Notes: generated by a model not told the origin, from the letters alone. A DNA stretch of 64,000 bases from JAYPUA01 sp038133845 (GCA_038133845.1 JAYPUA010000005.1:57679-121678); one strand, 5' to 3'. Positions 1-9,220 are shown, counted from the first letter of the stretch. Numbers and translations are program-made.

Positions 1-213
1 GAGGTCGAACGGGTTGTTGAGGGGCTGTCCTTGCGAGTCACGGAGGATCTTCTCAACCTTGATGTGGACAACGGCCTGCTGAACGCGCTGAACGAGCTTG
101 GCTCGGGTCTTGGACTCTCGAATCAGCAGCTCCAGCTCACTCTCGCTCTGGGCACCGGCCAGGAACGGAAGAAAGAGGAGAGAGATCAGCGCGAAGAGGA
201 AACGATACTTCAT
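1..213 (-). CDS. Secreted protein, N-terminal part, possibly HtrA/Do-like serine protease
   Basis: The first 71 codons of a gene that continues beyond the left edge. The start is well supported: an AAGGAG ribosome site lies six bases before the ATG. The product opens with a charged residue and a hydrophobic stretch ending in AGA, a good Sec signal peptide with a cleavage site near residue 21. A short helical segment follows, then a strand VVHIKVEK and the stretch QPLNNPFDL. That order resembles the start of Do-type periplasmic proteases, where a strand of this kind precedes a loop rich in N, P, F and D. No catalytic residue is inside the window, so the family is inference; the gene and its export are well supported. 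It lies downstream of msbA on the same strand, with about 95 bases between. Confidence 0.6.
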   Translation of the reverse strand, partial: MKYRFLFALISLLFLPFLAGAQSESELELLIRESKTRAKLVQRVQQAVVHIKVEKILRDSQGQPLNNPFDL

Positions 214-307
214 GGCACTCCTTGAGGATGTTCGGAAAAATAATCTCCCAACAGTCTAGGAAGCTTCTGAGGATTGCGCCATTGGTTTTTTGCAACGAGT
301 CGTTTCC

Positions 308-2089
308 TCAGGAAGCGGCCACGCGCAAGGTGGGGGAGGAGTCCTCCTGGAACTGCATGGCGTACAGTTGATGATAGCGGCCCTTGCGCTGGAGCAGCTC
401 CGTGTGTGTCCCCAACTCTACCATGCGCCCCTCTTCGAGAACACAGATCCGGTGGGCGTTGCGGATGGTGGAGAGCCGGTGGGCGATGACCAGGGTGGTT
501 CGGTTGGTCATCAGGTGCTCAATGGCCTGCTGGACTTCGATCTCGGATTCCGAATCCAAGGCGGAGGTCGCTTCATCAAGAATCAGGATCGGAGCGTCCT
601 TGACCAAGGCCCGGGCGATGGCCAGGCGTTGACGCTGGCCTCCGGAGAGCCGGACTCCCCGCTCCCCGATCAAGGTGTCATAACCTTCTGGCTGCTGCAG
701 GATGAACTCATGAGCGTTAGCGGCTTTGGCAGCGGCGATCATGCGCTCTCTGGAACAGTCCGGGTCGCCATAGGCGATGTTGTTTGCGATCGTGTCGTTG
801 AAGAGAACCGTGTCCTGTGTGACGATGGAGATTTGCTTGCGGAGTGAGGAGAGGTCGAGGTTGCGCAGGTCATGATCATCCACGCGAATGGAGCCCTCAT
901 CCACATCGAAGAAGCGAGGGATCAGGTTCGCCAGGGTCGTCTTCCCGGAGCCGCTGCTCCCGACCAGCGCCAGCGCCTGGCCCTTGGGCAGGAACAGCTG
1001 GATGTTCTGCAGGGCCGGAGATTCCTTTCCAGGATAGCCGAAACGTTTGACGTCGATCTCAATGCCTTGCTGCAGGGGCTCGAGCCTGTGTGCGTTTGCT
1101 GGAGACACGATGTCCGGATGTTCATCCAGCACGGCGAAAATGCGCCGGAGAGCAACGAGCCCTTCCTGCAACTTCAGGTTGAACCCGTTCAGTTTCTTCA
1201 CCGGATCATTGAGCATGAAGAAGCTCAGGATGAAGGAGGTGAAGTCTCCGGGGGTGATGACGCCGTTGATGATCAGGTAGCCGCCGTAGATCACAATCGT
1301 TGCCCCGGCGGTCGCACCGATGACCTCAATCACCGGAGTCGAGTAGGAATCGATCAGGATGGAGCGCATGTGGTTGCGGTAGAGCCGGTCATTGGCCTCT
1401 CCAAAGCGTTTGCCTTCATACGACTCCATCCCAAAGGCCTTGACCACTCGGATTCCAGAGATGGTCTCCACGAGCAAGGTGCTGAGCCCGCTGAAGCTGA
1501 TTTGGCGCTTGCTGACAGCTTTTTTGTTGCTCCGCCCGAACATCCGGATGAAGAACAAGGCAACCGGAATGATGGTGAAGGTCACCAGCGCGAGGTCCCA
1601 GCTGCGGTAGATCATGATTCCGAGCAGAATGAAGAACTGAGGGATGTCGCGGAAGGGACCCGTCACACCGATCTGAAGCGTGTTCTGAAGAACGTGCAGG
1701 TCGTTGGTGAACCGGGAGATCAGGTCTCCGGTCTTGGAGCGCGAGAAGAAGGTGAAGGAGAGCCCGAGCAGGTGATCAAACAGCCGCTGCCTCAGGTGCG
1801 AGATCAGGCGCTGAACGATGTAGCCGATGCTGTAGGTGTGTCCGAAGAAGAACAGCCCCTTGAGACTGAAGACGATGATCAGTCCCAGCCCGACCAGAAA
1901 GTACTGGCGCAGGCTCGGATCACCTCCGTAGGTGATTGTGTCGACAATGTCTTTGGCGTAATAGGCCGGAGCAGCCGTGAAGATGTTGAACCCGACCATG
2001 CAGACGATGCTGAAGGTGACCCACCCCTTGTAGGGGAGGATCAGCCGGATCAGGCGACGAAAGGTCGTGGGCTGCTCGGATTCTGGCAT
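308..2089 (-). CDS. msbA: Lipid A/phospholipid flippase, ABC exporter (MsbA-like)
   Basis: A half-transporter of 593 residues, the normal MsbA size. The N-terminal half carries the six-helix exporter domain (about residues 20-320). The C-terminal half is the ATPase, with Walker A GSSGSGKTT near residue 380, signature LSGGQRQR near 480, Walker B ILILDEATSALD near 500 and a switch histidine in AHRLST. In the family the protein works as an inner-membrane homodimer that flips lipid A core or other lipids toward the periplasm at the cost of ATP. It sits 16 bases after cysS and is probably co-transcribed with it. The exact substrate cannot be read from the sequence; MsbA is the best assignment because of length, the type 1 exporter fold and the Gram-negative context. 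Confidence 0.85.
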   Translation of the reverse strand: MPESEQPTTFRRLIRLILPYKGWVTFSIVCMVGFNIFTAAPAYYAKDIVDTITYGGDPSLRQYFLVGLGLIIVFSLKGLFFFGHTYSIGYIVQRLISHLRQRLFDHLLGLSFTFFSRSKTGDLISRFTNDLHVLQNTLQIGVTGPFRDIPQFFILLGIMIYRSWDLALVTFTIIPVALFFIRMFGRSNKKAVSKRQISFSGLSTLLVETISGIRVVKAFGMESYEGKRFGEANDRLYRNHMRSILIDSYSTPVIEVIGATAGATIVIYGGYLIINGVITPGDFTSFILSFFMLNDPVKKLNGFNLKLQEGLVALRRIFAVLDEHPDIVSPANAHRLEPLQQGIEIDVKRFGYPGKESPALQNIQLFLPKGQALALVGSSGSGKTTLANLIPRFFDVDEGSIRVDDHDLRNLDLSSLRKQISIVTQDTVLFNDTIANNIAYGDPDCSRERMIAAAKAANAHEFILQQPEGYDTLIGERGVRLSGGQRQRLAIARALVKDAPILILDEATSALDSESEIEVQQAIEHLMTNRTTLVIAHRLSTIRNAHRICVLEEGRMVELGTHTELLQRKGRYHQLYAMQFQEDSSPTLRVAAS

Positions 2090-2105
2090 GAGCTAGACTT
2101 GATGG

Positions 2106-3542
2106 TTAGTGTTCCGGCTCCCAGGTCGTCCCCCCTCGGGAGTCCTTGAGAGCAATGCCGCACTCTTTCAGGCGATCTCGGATGAGGTCGGAGTGGGCGT
2201 AATCCTTTTGCTGACGGAAGTCGTTGCGCAGGTCGATGACCAGGTTCATCACCCCGTCCAGCGCTGCTCCGGACTGCTCTTCCAGCTGCTCCGGAATGAT
2301 CCCCAGCACGTCACCTCCGAGTTGATGGAAGAGGCTCCAGGCCTCCAGGACCACCTCCGCTGAGGGGTTCTGAGGCAAGGCTGTGTTGACCTCATGGCTC
2401 AGGTCAAAGAGGACCGCGAGGGCCTGTGGTGTCCCGAAGTCGTCGTCCATGGCCGCCTCAAATCGCGTGCGGAAGTCCGCAAAGTGCTGCTCCGGAGCAG
2501 GTTCGGGGAGTTCCCGAGGGAGCCGCTCCTTCAGGGCCCGGACTGTCTGGTGCAGACGACGCAACGCCTGTCTGCCCGCCTGCAGTGCCGACTCGCTGTA
2601 ATCCACAACAGACCGGTAATGTCCGGAGACGATGAAGTAGCGAACCGTCAGCGGATCATGCTGCCTGAAAGCATCATGGAGCGTAACGAAGTTTCCGGTC
2701 GACTTGCTCATCTTCTGGCCTTCAATGGTCAGCATGTTGTTATGCAGCCAATAGCGTGCAAAGGGCTTGCCCAGACTCCTGGCCTGAGTGATCTCGCAGT
2801 CGTGATGTGGAAATTTAAGCTCCATTCCGCCGCCATGGATGTCAAATCCGTCCCCGAGGTAGCGTGTACTCATCACCACACACTCGGTGTGCCATCCCGG
2901 ATACCCCCAGCCGCTGAAGGGATCTCGCCAGCGCATCAGGTGTCCGGACTCAGCCCGTTTCCAGAGCGCAAAGTCCCGCGGGTCTCGCTTCTCCCCGCGA
3001 CTTTCAATGCGCCCGCCTTCCTGCTGTTGCTCGGCGATGCGGTTGGACAACTCTCCGTAGCGGGGATCTTTGGAGACGCTGAAGTACACGGACCCGTTGG
3101 CTTCGTAGGCATCGCCGCGACGAATCATCTCGTCAATCGCTTCCAACTGCTCCGGGATGTGACCGGTGGCCCGGGGAGAAATGTCCGGGCGTACCACCCC
3201 CAGTTGGTCCATGGCGTCAAAGTGCCGACGCATGTAGGTCTCCACAACCGCCATCGGCTCCTGGTCCAACTCGCGGGCTCGCTTGAGGATCTTGTCGTCA
3301 CCTTCATCCGCGTCGCCAACGAGGTGCCCGACATCGGTGATGTTCTGGACATAGAACGTCCGCAATCCCCGATAGCGCAGCCACCGCAGGATCACGTCGA
3401 AGCTCACGTAGGTCTTGGCATGCCCAAGGTGGCTGTCGTGATACACCGTCGGTCCACAAACATACAGTGAAGCACGTCCGGGGATCAGCGGCTCGAACGG
3501 CTCGAGTTGATCACTCAGAGAGTTGTGGAGTTTCAAGGGCAT
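2106..3542 (-). CDS. cysS: Cysteinyl-tRNA synthetase
   Basis: Charges tRNA-Cys with cysteine in the cytoplasm. This is a class I synthetase of 478 residues, close to the usual 460-480. The HIGH-type motif appears as HLGH (residues 38-41), preceded by the zinc cysteine in VCGPTVY (Cys29). The KMSKS loop is intact as KMSKSTGN. The zinc-site segment GWHTEC and the downstream GGGMELKFPHH are also present, as in bacterial CysRS. The C-terminal DALR-type domain ends with DLIRDRLKECGIALKDS, typical of the family. The gene is followed closely by msbA on the same strand. Its upstream 120 bases probably hold the promoter for both, but I see no convincing hexamers. Confidence 0.97.
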   Translation of the reverse strand: MPLKLHNSLSDQLEPFEPLIPGRASLYVCGPTVYHDSHLGHAKTYVSFDVILRWLRYRGLRTFYVQNITDVGHLVGDADEGDDKILKRARELDQEPMAVVETYMRRHFDAMDQLGVVRPDISPRATGHIPEQLEAIDEMIRRGDAYEANGSVYFSVSKDPRYGELSNRIAEQQQEGGRIESRGEKRDPRDFALWKRAESGHLMRWRDPFSGWGYPGWHTECVVMSTRYLGDGFDIHGGGMELKFPHHDCEITQARSLGKPFARYWLHNNMLTIEGQKMSKSTGNFVTLHDAFRQHDPLTVRYFIVSGHYRSVVDYSESALQAGRQALRRLHQTVRALKERLPRELPEPAPEQHFADFRTRFEAAMDDDFGTPQALAVLFDLSHEVNTALPQNPSAEVVLEAWSLFHQLGGDVLGIIPEQLEEQSGAALDGVMNLVIDLRNDFRQQKDYAHSDLIRDRLKECGIALKDSRGGTTWEPEH

Positions 3543-3664
3543 GCGATCGAAGAGCGGGGGAGTTCCGAGATGGGGTCAAGTGAAAGGCAACGGACCGGGG
3601 CCTGTGGACCGGATTTTAGAGCAGGATCACCAATTTCACAGATTACGTGAATGTGCAAAACGCT

Positions 3665-5782
3665 TCAATACTTCAGTTTGGCATAATAGGTCTCTCGCGA
3701 TGCCTCAAGCGCCTGCTGGAGAGTCCGGATCCCCTTCTCCTCAAGCAACGGGAGCAACTTGAGAAACACTTGGGCGGTCACTTTCGCATCTCCGGTTGCC
3801 GAGTGGCGCTTTTCAGAGACCACTCCGAAGCGCCGCGCAATTTCATCCAGAGAGTGCGACTCTTGCTTGGGCTGGGCAACTGCGGAGAGCAGGAGGGTAT
3901 CGAGGACGGGATGCTTGAAGCGGATGCCGCTTGAAAGTTCCTTGATCTGGAGAAAGCGCATGTCAAAGGCCGCGTTGTGGGCAAGCAGCACCGAGCCTTC
4001 GGCAAAGCGGTGAAAGCGAGGGAGAACCTCGGTCACCAGCGGCTTGCCGACGAGTTGATCGAGAGTGATGCCGTGAATCGCAACGGAGGCCTCGCCGATC
4101 TCCCTTTGAGGATCAATGAGTTGCTCAAAGGTCTCGTTTTCCAGCAGTCGCCCATTGACGATTCGATAGGCACCAATCGCAATGATCTCATCACCTCCGC
4201 TGGGATTGAGCCCGGTGGTTTCGGTGTCAAATACAGTGTAGCGCAGTTCGCTCAGAGGAACCTCCAGCAGTTCCGGAGACTGAGCACTTTTCTCAAAAAG
4301 GTCGAAGTCGTAGAAAATGGGCCGGCTTCCGAAGGAGAGAGGTGTCTGCTCCTGGACCGTGGATGTGGACGCTTCTGCAGGTAAAAAGAAGCGCAGCCCG
4401 TGCTGCTGACTTTGGTCGCCCCCCTCGAACCAGACCTCGGCGTCATGGCGCTGAAGAATCTCCGTGATGCTCAAGCTGGCCCCATCGCTGCTCTCGATTG
4501 GCGCTCCCAGCCAACTCCTCAGCTCCTCCTTGGGCAACTCCCGGCCGCTCCAGCTGAAGTCCAGCATCGCAAACCTCCCCTCCCGATGGAGTCGGCACTC
4601 CAACTCTGAGATCTGAAGGGCCTGATGCACCTGCCGGAAGAGGAAACTGAGCGCCTGATTCAGCAAAAACGAGTTGACCCGGAAGGTGAAGTCCGTGACC
4701 CCTTCCGCATCGGCCCAACGCAGAGGCGGTGCGCCTTCGTGGTGACGGAGCAGCCCGTCCAGCCAGTCCAGCGCAGAGGTGGGCTCCAGTGGACAGTGGG
4801 CCTTGATCGCTTCCGGTGTGTGCAGAGTCGTACTCTCCAGCAACTCGGAGAGTTGGAGGGTGTGGGAGTGGATGGCCTCCAGGAAGACCCGCTGCTTCTC
4901 TTCTGGCATCTCCGGGAAGTCGAGCAGCATCTCCACGGAAGCACGGACTCCTCCGATGCTGGTACGGCGCTTCTCCTGCTGCACCTGCTCCAGCATCCCC
5001 AGCGGGTGAGATTCTGGACGCGGCGAAAGCTCTTCGCAGACCAGCACGAAGCCGCCAAGCTGTCCAGAAGGCTCCAGCACGCCCAGCGCCTGGGCCCGGA
5101 TCATTCGACTTCCTTGCCAGAAGGTGAAGGGCTGGATGAGGTTGGTCCTTCCGGAGTCTCGACGTCCCCGCAGCTCATTGAGGCTGTAGCCGAGCAGCGG
5201 GGTGGTGATCGCCTGGTGGATCTCCCTGCCGAGCCCGAGCCCGGAGCCTTCGCTTCCGAGCAGCTTTCGCGCGGCCCGGTTGTAGAGCAAAATCAGCCCC
5301 TCTCGGTTGCAGACGATGACGCCTTCCCGAAGCTCTTCCACCAGCGCGGCGAGGACGTTCTTCTCGCGCTCCAGCGTGGATTGGGCTTGCTGCACTTGCG
5401 TTGCAATACGTGTCTGGAGCGAAACCGTTTGCTCGATCTGTCGGTTGAGCTGCGTGGTGAGTTGTTCGATCACGGTGGCCCCAGAGGTCTGAATCTGTTG
5501 CCCTGAAGGGTTGTCCAGGGCGGCTTGCAGCTCTTCAGCGACCTGGCCGATGGGCCCCCAGAGCTGCTCCAGCACCCAGTGGGAGGCGAAGGCCACGAGC
5601 CCCAACAGCACAATGGTTGGCAGGATGAGCAGGTAGCGCCGATCTCCGAGCCACTCCACGACCTGATGCAGTTGCTCTGGGGTGAGCTGCGCCTGAAGGT
5701 ACAGGAACGGCGCCAGAGAGAGAGCGGTCAGCAGCAGGACCGAAGCAAACCACAGCAGTTGAAGGCGCTTGTGGTGCTTCAT
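3665..5782 (-). CDS. Membrane PAS/kinase-like protein fused to DnaQ-type 3'-5' exonuclease
   Basis: A 705-residue multidomain protein. Two hydrophobic helices (about residues 9-28 and 50-72) frame a short periplasmic loop. Then come a linker/coiled coil (about 110-150), a PAS-like domain (about 150-255, with GVIVCNREGLILLYNRAA) and a region shaped like HisKA plus HATPase (about 275-460). That region lacks the phospho-accepting histidine (RRTSIGGVRAS) and shows no N or G boxes, so it looks like a dead kinase. The C-terminus (from about 513) is a complete DEDDh exonuclease: FDTETTG (Asp519, Glu521), AHNAAFD (Asp607) and HSATGD (His660, Asp665). It overlaps the response regulator gene by four bases (ATGA), so it is translated with the acetate-type sensor genes. 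Related nucleases occur beside acetate symporters in other proteobacteria; their role is not settled. Confidence 0.85.
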   Translation of the reverse strand: MKHHKRLQLLWFASVLLLTALSLAPFLYLQAQLTPEQLHQVVEWLGDRRYLLILPTIVLLGLVAFASHWVLEQLWGPIGQVAEELQAALDNPSGQQIQTSGATVIEQLTTQLNRQIEQTVSLQTRIATQVQQAQSTLEREKNVLAALVEELREGVIVCNREGLILLYNRAARKLLGSEGSGLGLGREIHQAITTPLLGYSLNELRGRRDSGRTNLIQPFTFWQGSRMIRAQALGVLEPSGQLGGFVLVCEELSPRPESHPLGMLEQVQQEKRRTSIGGVRASVEMLLDFPEMPEEKQRVFLEAIHSHTLQLSELLESTTLHTPEAIKAHCPLEPTSALDWLDGLLRHHEGAPPLRWADAEGVTDFTFRVNSFLLNQALSFLFRQVHQALQISELECRLHREGRFAMLDFSWSGRELPKEELRSWLGAPIESSDGASLSITEILQRHDAEVWFEGGDQSQQHGLRFFLPAEASTSTVQEQTPLSFGSRPIFYDFDLFEKSAQSPELLEVPLSELRYTVFDTETTGLNPSGGDEIIAIGAYRIVNGRLLENETFEQLIDPQREIGEASVAIHGITLDQLVGKPLVTEVLPRFHRFAEGSVLLAHNAAFDMRFLQIKELSSGIRFKHPVLDTLLLSAVAQPKQESHSLDEIARRFGVVSEKRHSATGDAKVTAQVFLKLLPLLEEKGIRTLQQALEASRETYYAKLKY

Positions 5783-6165
5783 GACTCGGAGTTGCGAGGC
5801 TGTTCCAGAATGCTCTGAAGCTTGGGGATCAGCTCCCGGGTTGAAAAGGGCTTGGTGATGTAGGCATCTGCTCCAAGCGCCAGGCCTTTCTCAACGTCCA
5901 CATCTCGGCCCTTGGCGGTCAGCAACACGATCCGGGTTGTGTCGAAAGCGCTCTCCGAACGAAGTTGCTGGCAGACTTCGAACCCGGATTTGAGAGGCAT
6001 ATTCACATCAAGGAGAATCAGGTCCGGACCAAAGGTTCGGGCCAAGGCTTCTCCCTCTTCTCCATTGGCTGCCGTCTGAACCTCAAACCCGTTTTGACTG
6101 ATCAGGAACTCGAGGGAAACGACGATGGCGGGGTCGTCTTCAACGATGAGGATCTTTTGCGTCAT
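5779..6165 (-). CDS. Single-domain response regulator (REC only)
   Basis: A 128-residue receiver with nothing after it. The acidic pocket is VEDD (residues 8-11), the phospho-acceptor is Asp53 in LILLDVNMP, the switch threonine is Thr83 in VLLTAKG, and the conserved lysine is Lys105 in YITKPF. The start is the ATG giving MTQKILIVEDD; a frame extending further upstream lies inside the kinase gene and has no receiver features. The gene overlaps the kinase end by 26 bases and the exonuclease fusion start by four, so all three are translationally coupled. In the CrbS/CrbR system the partner regulator carries a LuxR-type DNA-binding domain; here that output is absent, so the signal must go to another protein. 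The fusion protein encoded next is one candidate. Confidence 0.92.
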   Translation of the reverse strand: MTQKILIVEDDPAIVVSLEFLISQNGFEVQTAANGEEGEALARTFGPDLILLDVNMPLKSGFEVCQQLRSESAFDTTRIVLLTAKGRDVDVEKGLALGADAYITKPFSTRELIPKLQSILEQPRNSES

Positions 6166-8914
6166 GTTTCTCTTCTGAAAAGGGAGGGGTGGGCACCTCG
6201 GTATAGATGGGCAGGGTGAAGAAGAAGATGGCACCATGCTCACTTCCGGGAGCCACGCCGATTTGTCCTCCGTGGTGCTCAACGATGGTTTTACTGATGG
6301 AAAGCCCAAGCCCGGTCCCCTGAGGTTTGCCGTCCTGAGGGCTCTCCAACTGGCGGAACTTCTCGAACACTTTCTCGCGCTCTTGCTCCGGGATGCCGAT
6401 GCCGTTGTCCCGGACCCGGACTTCGAAATGCTCCGCGTGGGCACTCACCGACAGCTCGATGCGTCCCGCCTGGGTCGGACAGAATTTCGCTGCGTTGGAG
6501 AGCAGGTTCAGGAGCACCTGGAGGAGTCGGTCACGGTCCCCTTCCACCGTGAGAGGCTGCTCGGGAATCCGGGCCTCCACAGAGATGTTTCCGTCTCGGA
6601 GCAGTTGTCCGATGGAAGCCAGCGCGTCCTTGATGATATCGTGAACGTCGAGGATTTCCAGATTCCACTGCATCTTTCCGGACTCGAGCTTCTCAAAATC
6701 CAGAATCTGCCCGATCAGGCGGGTCAGGCGCTCGCTCTCCTTGATGACGATCTTCAGAAACTCCCGCTGCTTCTCCGGGGGGAGATCCGGAGTGTCGTGG
6801 AGGATCTCCGAAAACGCTCGGATGGAGGTCAGCGGGGTGCGGAGTTCATGAGTGATGGTCGAGATGAACTCGTCCTTGACCCCGTCGAGTTCCTGAAGGC
6901 GAGCGTTAGCGTTTTTCAGGTCTTCAGTGACTTGCTCCAACTCACGAGATTTGGTCTCAAGTTGATGCCCGTAGGCGATCGCCTGCTGGGTGGCGTCCAG
7001 CAGGTTCATCACCTCCTCCATGCCTATCGGTTCCTCTTGGACAACAGAGGAGACCATGATCCGAGCAGAGACCGACCCGATACTCCCGGAGAGCATCTTC
7101 TCCGTATACTGGATTAAATCTCCGCTGGCCAACTCCTCATCCAGGAATTGGGGCATCGATTTTCCGCGCATTTCGGTATAACGCACCAGCGCCTGCCGAG
7201 TATGCTCCGGACCGAGGATACGTTCAAGCAGGCGCTTGAGCTGTAGCGGTGTGGCGGTGGCTTTCCAGGTGCGGAAGGGGTTGTTGAGTTCGGAGAGCTT
7301 GAGGGCATCCACAAACAACTTGGCCTGCTGACGCTCCAACTGCGTGGGGTTGGTCAGGAGGGAGCCAAGCAGGTATCCGAGCAGATTCAGCGTCAGGCTC
7401 CAGAATGTTGCCTGGACAATGGGCTGGGTTCCGGAGTAGCCAAAGAGCGCGGTAGGCTTCAGCCACTCCAAACCTCCGGGGCCTTGGGTCAGCCAACTCA
7501 TGTCAAACAGCCCGGCCTGAATCGCCTGTGTAAAGAGCAGGGTGTAGAGCCAAATGCCAAAGCCAAGACCCAGCCCCATGAGGGCTCCGTTGCGATTGCC
7601 CTGGCTCCAATAAAGCCCTCCGATAATGGACGGGGCAAACTGAGCCACTGCCAAAAAGGAGATCAGGCCGATGGAGACCAGCGAGTACGCGCTACCGACA
7701 AGCTGATAGTAGGCGTAACTGGCCAGCAGCACCAGAGCCACGCTGCCTCGACGAATGAACAGCAACACCGAATTGAGCCCTCGCCCTTCCTTGAGGTTGA
7801 CAAACGGCAGGCGAATCAGGATCGGCATGATCAGCGAATTGCAGAGCATGTTGCTCAGAGCAACCGTCTCCACAACGATCATGCCCGTTGCTGCCGAGAA
7901 CCCCCCGATGAAGACAAACCAGGCAAGCAGGTCGTTTCCGAGCAACAGAGGGAGGGTCAGCACGAACGTGTCTGCATCGACATTTCCTTCCGGAAACAAA
8001 AGCCGCCCGGCCAAGGCCAAAGGGAGGACAAAGAGGTTGATCACCAAGAGGTAGAGCGGGAACAACCACGAAGCCCGGTTGACATGATCTTCGTTGACGT
8101 TTTCCACTACAGCAACCTGAAACTGGCGTGGCAACAGCAGAATTGCCAACATGGCCAGCAGGTTCAGGAAAAACCAGTCCTCGTAAACTCCTGGAGACGT
8201 GAAGCTCCAGGACTGCGCCAGCTCTGGCTTCTGGACCGCCTCCTTGAACAACGCACCAAGCCCTCCAAATCCTCCATACACAACCACGACACCACACACC
8301 ACGAAGGCAAGGAGTTTGACGATCGACTCGAAAGCGATCGCGGCGACCATGCCCTCGTGACGCTCGGTGGCGTCAAGGTGTCGCACGCCAAAGAGGATCG
8401 TGAAGGCCACCAGCGCCAAGGTGATGAAGAAGGTGGTGGAATCGGAGGAGGTGTCCGCCGAGTTGCCGGAAGACTGAGCAATCAGGTCAAAGCCAAACCC
8501 GATGGCCTTGATCTGCAAGGAAATGTAGGGAATGATCCCGACGAAGGCGATGACCGTGACCCATCCGCCCAAGAAGGTACTGTTGCCATAGCGAACGGAG
8601 AGAAAGTCTGCCAGCGAGGTGATGGCGTAGCGCTTGGCAATCCGGATCATCTTTCGCAGAACCCCGGACCACAGCAGAGCCAGCAGAGTCGGTCCCAAGT
8701 AGATCGGCAGGAACATGACTCCTCCTTTTGCCGCCAGACCGACACTGCCGTAGAAAGTCCACGCAGTGCAGTAGACCGCAAGGGAGAGAGAGTAGACGTT
8801 GGCGTTGTTGATCCAACTCCGCCCCCTGGCCTTGTAAAGATCGGCTCGATAGGCAATGCCAAACAGCAATGCCAGGTAGGAGAAGGAGGTCAGGAGCAAC
8901 CCGAGATAACTCAT
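6140..8914 (-). CDS. Sensor histidine kinase with sodium/solute symporter domain (CrbS-like)
   Basis: A 924-residue hybrid of transporter and kinase. The first 540 or so residues form about 13 hydrophobic helices of the SSS fold (YCTAWTFYGSVG, GGFSAATGMIVV). A STAC-like linker (about 545-650) and a coiled coil follow. HisKA has its histidine at residue 689 (ITHELRTPLTS). The ATPase domain has an N box at about 803 (LLNLLSNAAKF), DNGIGIP and GTGLGLSI. There is no C-terminal receiver. CrbS-type kinases sense acetate or related acids and control acs. I start at MSYLGLLL, whose ATG shares one base with the TGA of the small upstream gene. A longer open frame upstream reads as low-complexity sequence antisense-like to that gene and lacks SSS features. 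Divergent from the symporter genes. Confidence 0.92.
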   Translation of the reverse strand: MSYLGLLLTSFSYLALLFGIAYRADLYKARGRSWINNANVYSLSLAVYCTAWTFYGSVGLAAKGGVMFLPIYLGPTLLALLWSGVLRKMIRIAKRYAITSLADFLSVRYGNSTFLGGWVTVIAFVGIIPYISLQIKAIGFGFDLIAQSSGNSADTSSDSTTFFITLALVAFTILFGVRHLDATERHEGMVAAIAFESIVKLLAFVVCGVVVVYGGFGGLGALFKEAVQKPELAQSWSFTSPGVYEDWFFLNLLAMLAILLLPRQFQVAVVENVNEDHVNRASWLFPLYLLVINLFVLPLALAGRLLFPEGNVDADTFVLTLPLLLGNDLLAWFVFIGGFSAATGMIVVETVALSNMLCNSLIMPILIRLPFVNLKEGRGLNSVLLFIRRGSVALVLLASYAYYQLVGSAYSLVSIGLISFLAVAQFAPSIIGGLYWSQGNRNGALMGLGLGFGIWLYTLLFTQAIQAGLFDMSWLTQGPGGLEWLKPTALFGYSGTQPIVQATFWSLTLNLLGYLLGSLLTNPTQLERQQAKLFVDALKLSELNNPFRTWKATATPLQLKRLLERILGPEHTRQALVRYTEMRGKSMPQFLDEELASGDLIQYTEKMLSGSIGSVSARIMVSSVVQEEPIGMEEVMNLLDATQQAIAYGHQLETKSRELEQVTEDLKNANARLQELDGVKDEFISTITHELRTPLTSIRAFSEILHDTPDLPPEKQREFLKIVIKESERLTRLIGQILDFEKLESGKMQWNLEILDVHDIIKDALASIGQLLRDGNISVEARIPEQPLTVEGDRDRLLQVLLNLLSNAAKFCPTQAGRIELSVSAHAEHFEVRVRDNGIGIPEQEREKVFEKFRQLESPQDGKPQGTGLGLSISKTIVEHHGGQIGVAPGSEHGAIFFFTLPIYTEVPTPPFSEEKHDAKDPHR

Positions 8915-9135
8915 CAGCCTTCCCGGGGAGGCTCTCCTCCAGAGTTTTGGCCCTCCAGCAGGAGCGCAGCAACTCCGATCAGGCCCGCCCAGACTCCGAA
9001 AAGGTACAGAATGGGAGCGATGCTGGGTTGCAGATCCTGGCTGAAGATCGAGAGGATGGGGTAGTTGAGGAGGAACGCTCCAGTCAGGAAAAGCCCGATC
9101 AACCGCTGAAAACGCATGGAACTCCAAAAGGACAC
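8914..9135 (-). CDS. Small two-helix membrane protein upstream of the SSS kinase
   Basis: A 73-residue product with two hydrophobic stretches (about residues 10-30 and 40-60) and a charged C-terminal tail ending NSGGEPPREG. Its TGA overlaps the kinase ATG by one base, the arrangement expected for translational coupling, so it is probably real and expressed with the kinase. I do not recognise a named family. Its position, as the first gene of a kinase/regulator/exonuclease operon divergent from a two-part sodium symporter, suggests a membrane partner of the sensor, in analogy to the small subunit of the symporter across the promoter region. That role is inference from context only. Confidence 0.7.
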   Translation of the reverse strand: MSFWSSMRFQRLIGLFLTGAFLLNYPILSIFSQDLQPSIAPILYLFGVWAGLIGVAALLLEGQNSGGEPPREG

Positions 9136-9220
9136 GGTCTACAAAGCGCGAGGAAGCCTTTGCAAACGTTTAAAGGTGGTGAGTTGTAGATCATGAGCGC
9201 TCGGATGATCAAGATAATTA

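Noticed and set aside
8914..9127. A 71-residue N-terminal extension of the SSS kinase.
   Set aside because: It lies wholly over the small membrane protein gene in another frame and lacks helices; MSYLGLLL is a natural start with a stop/start overlap.
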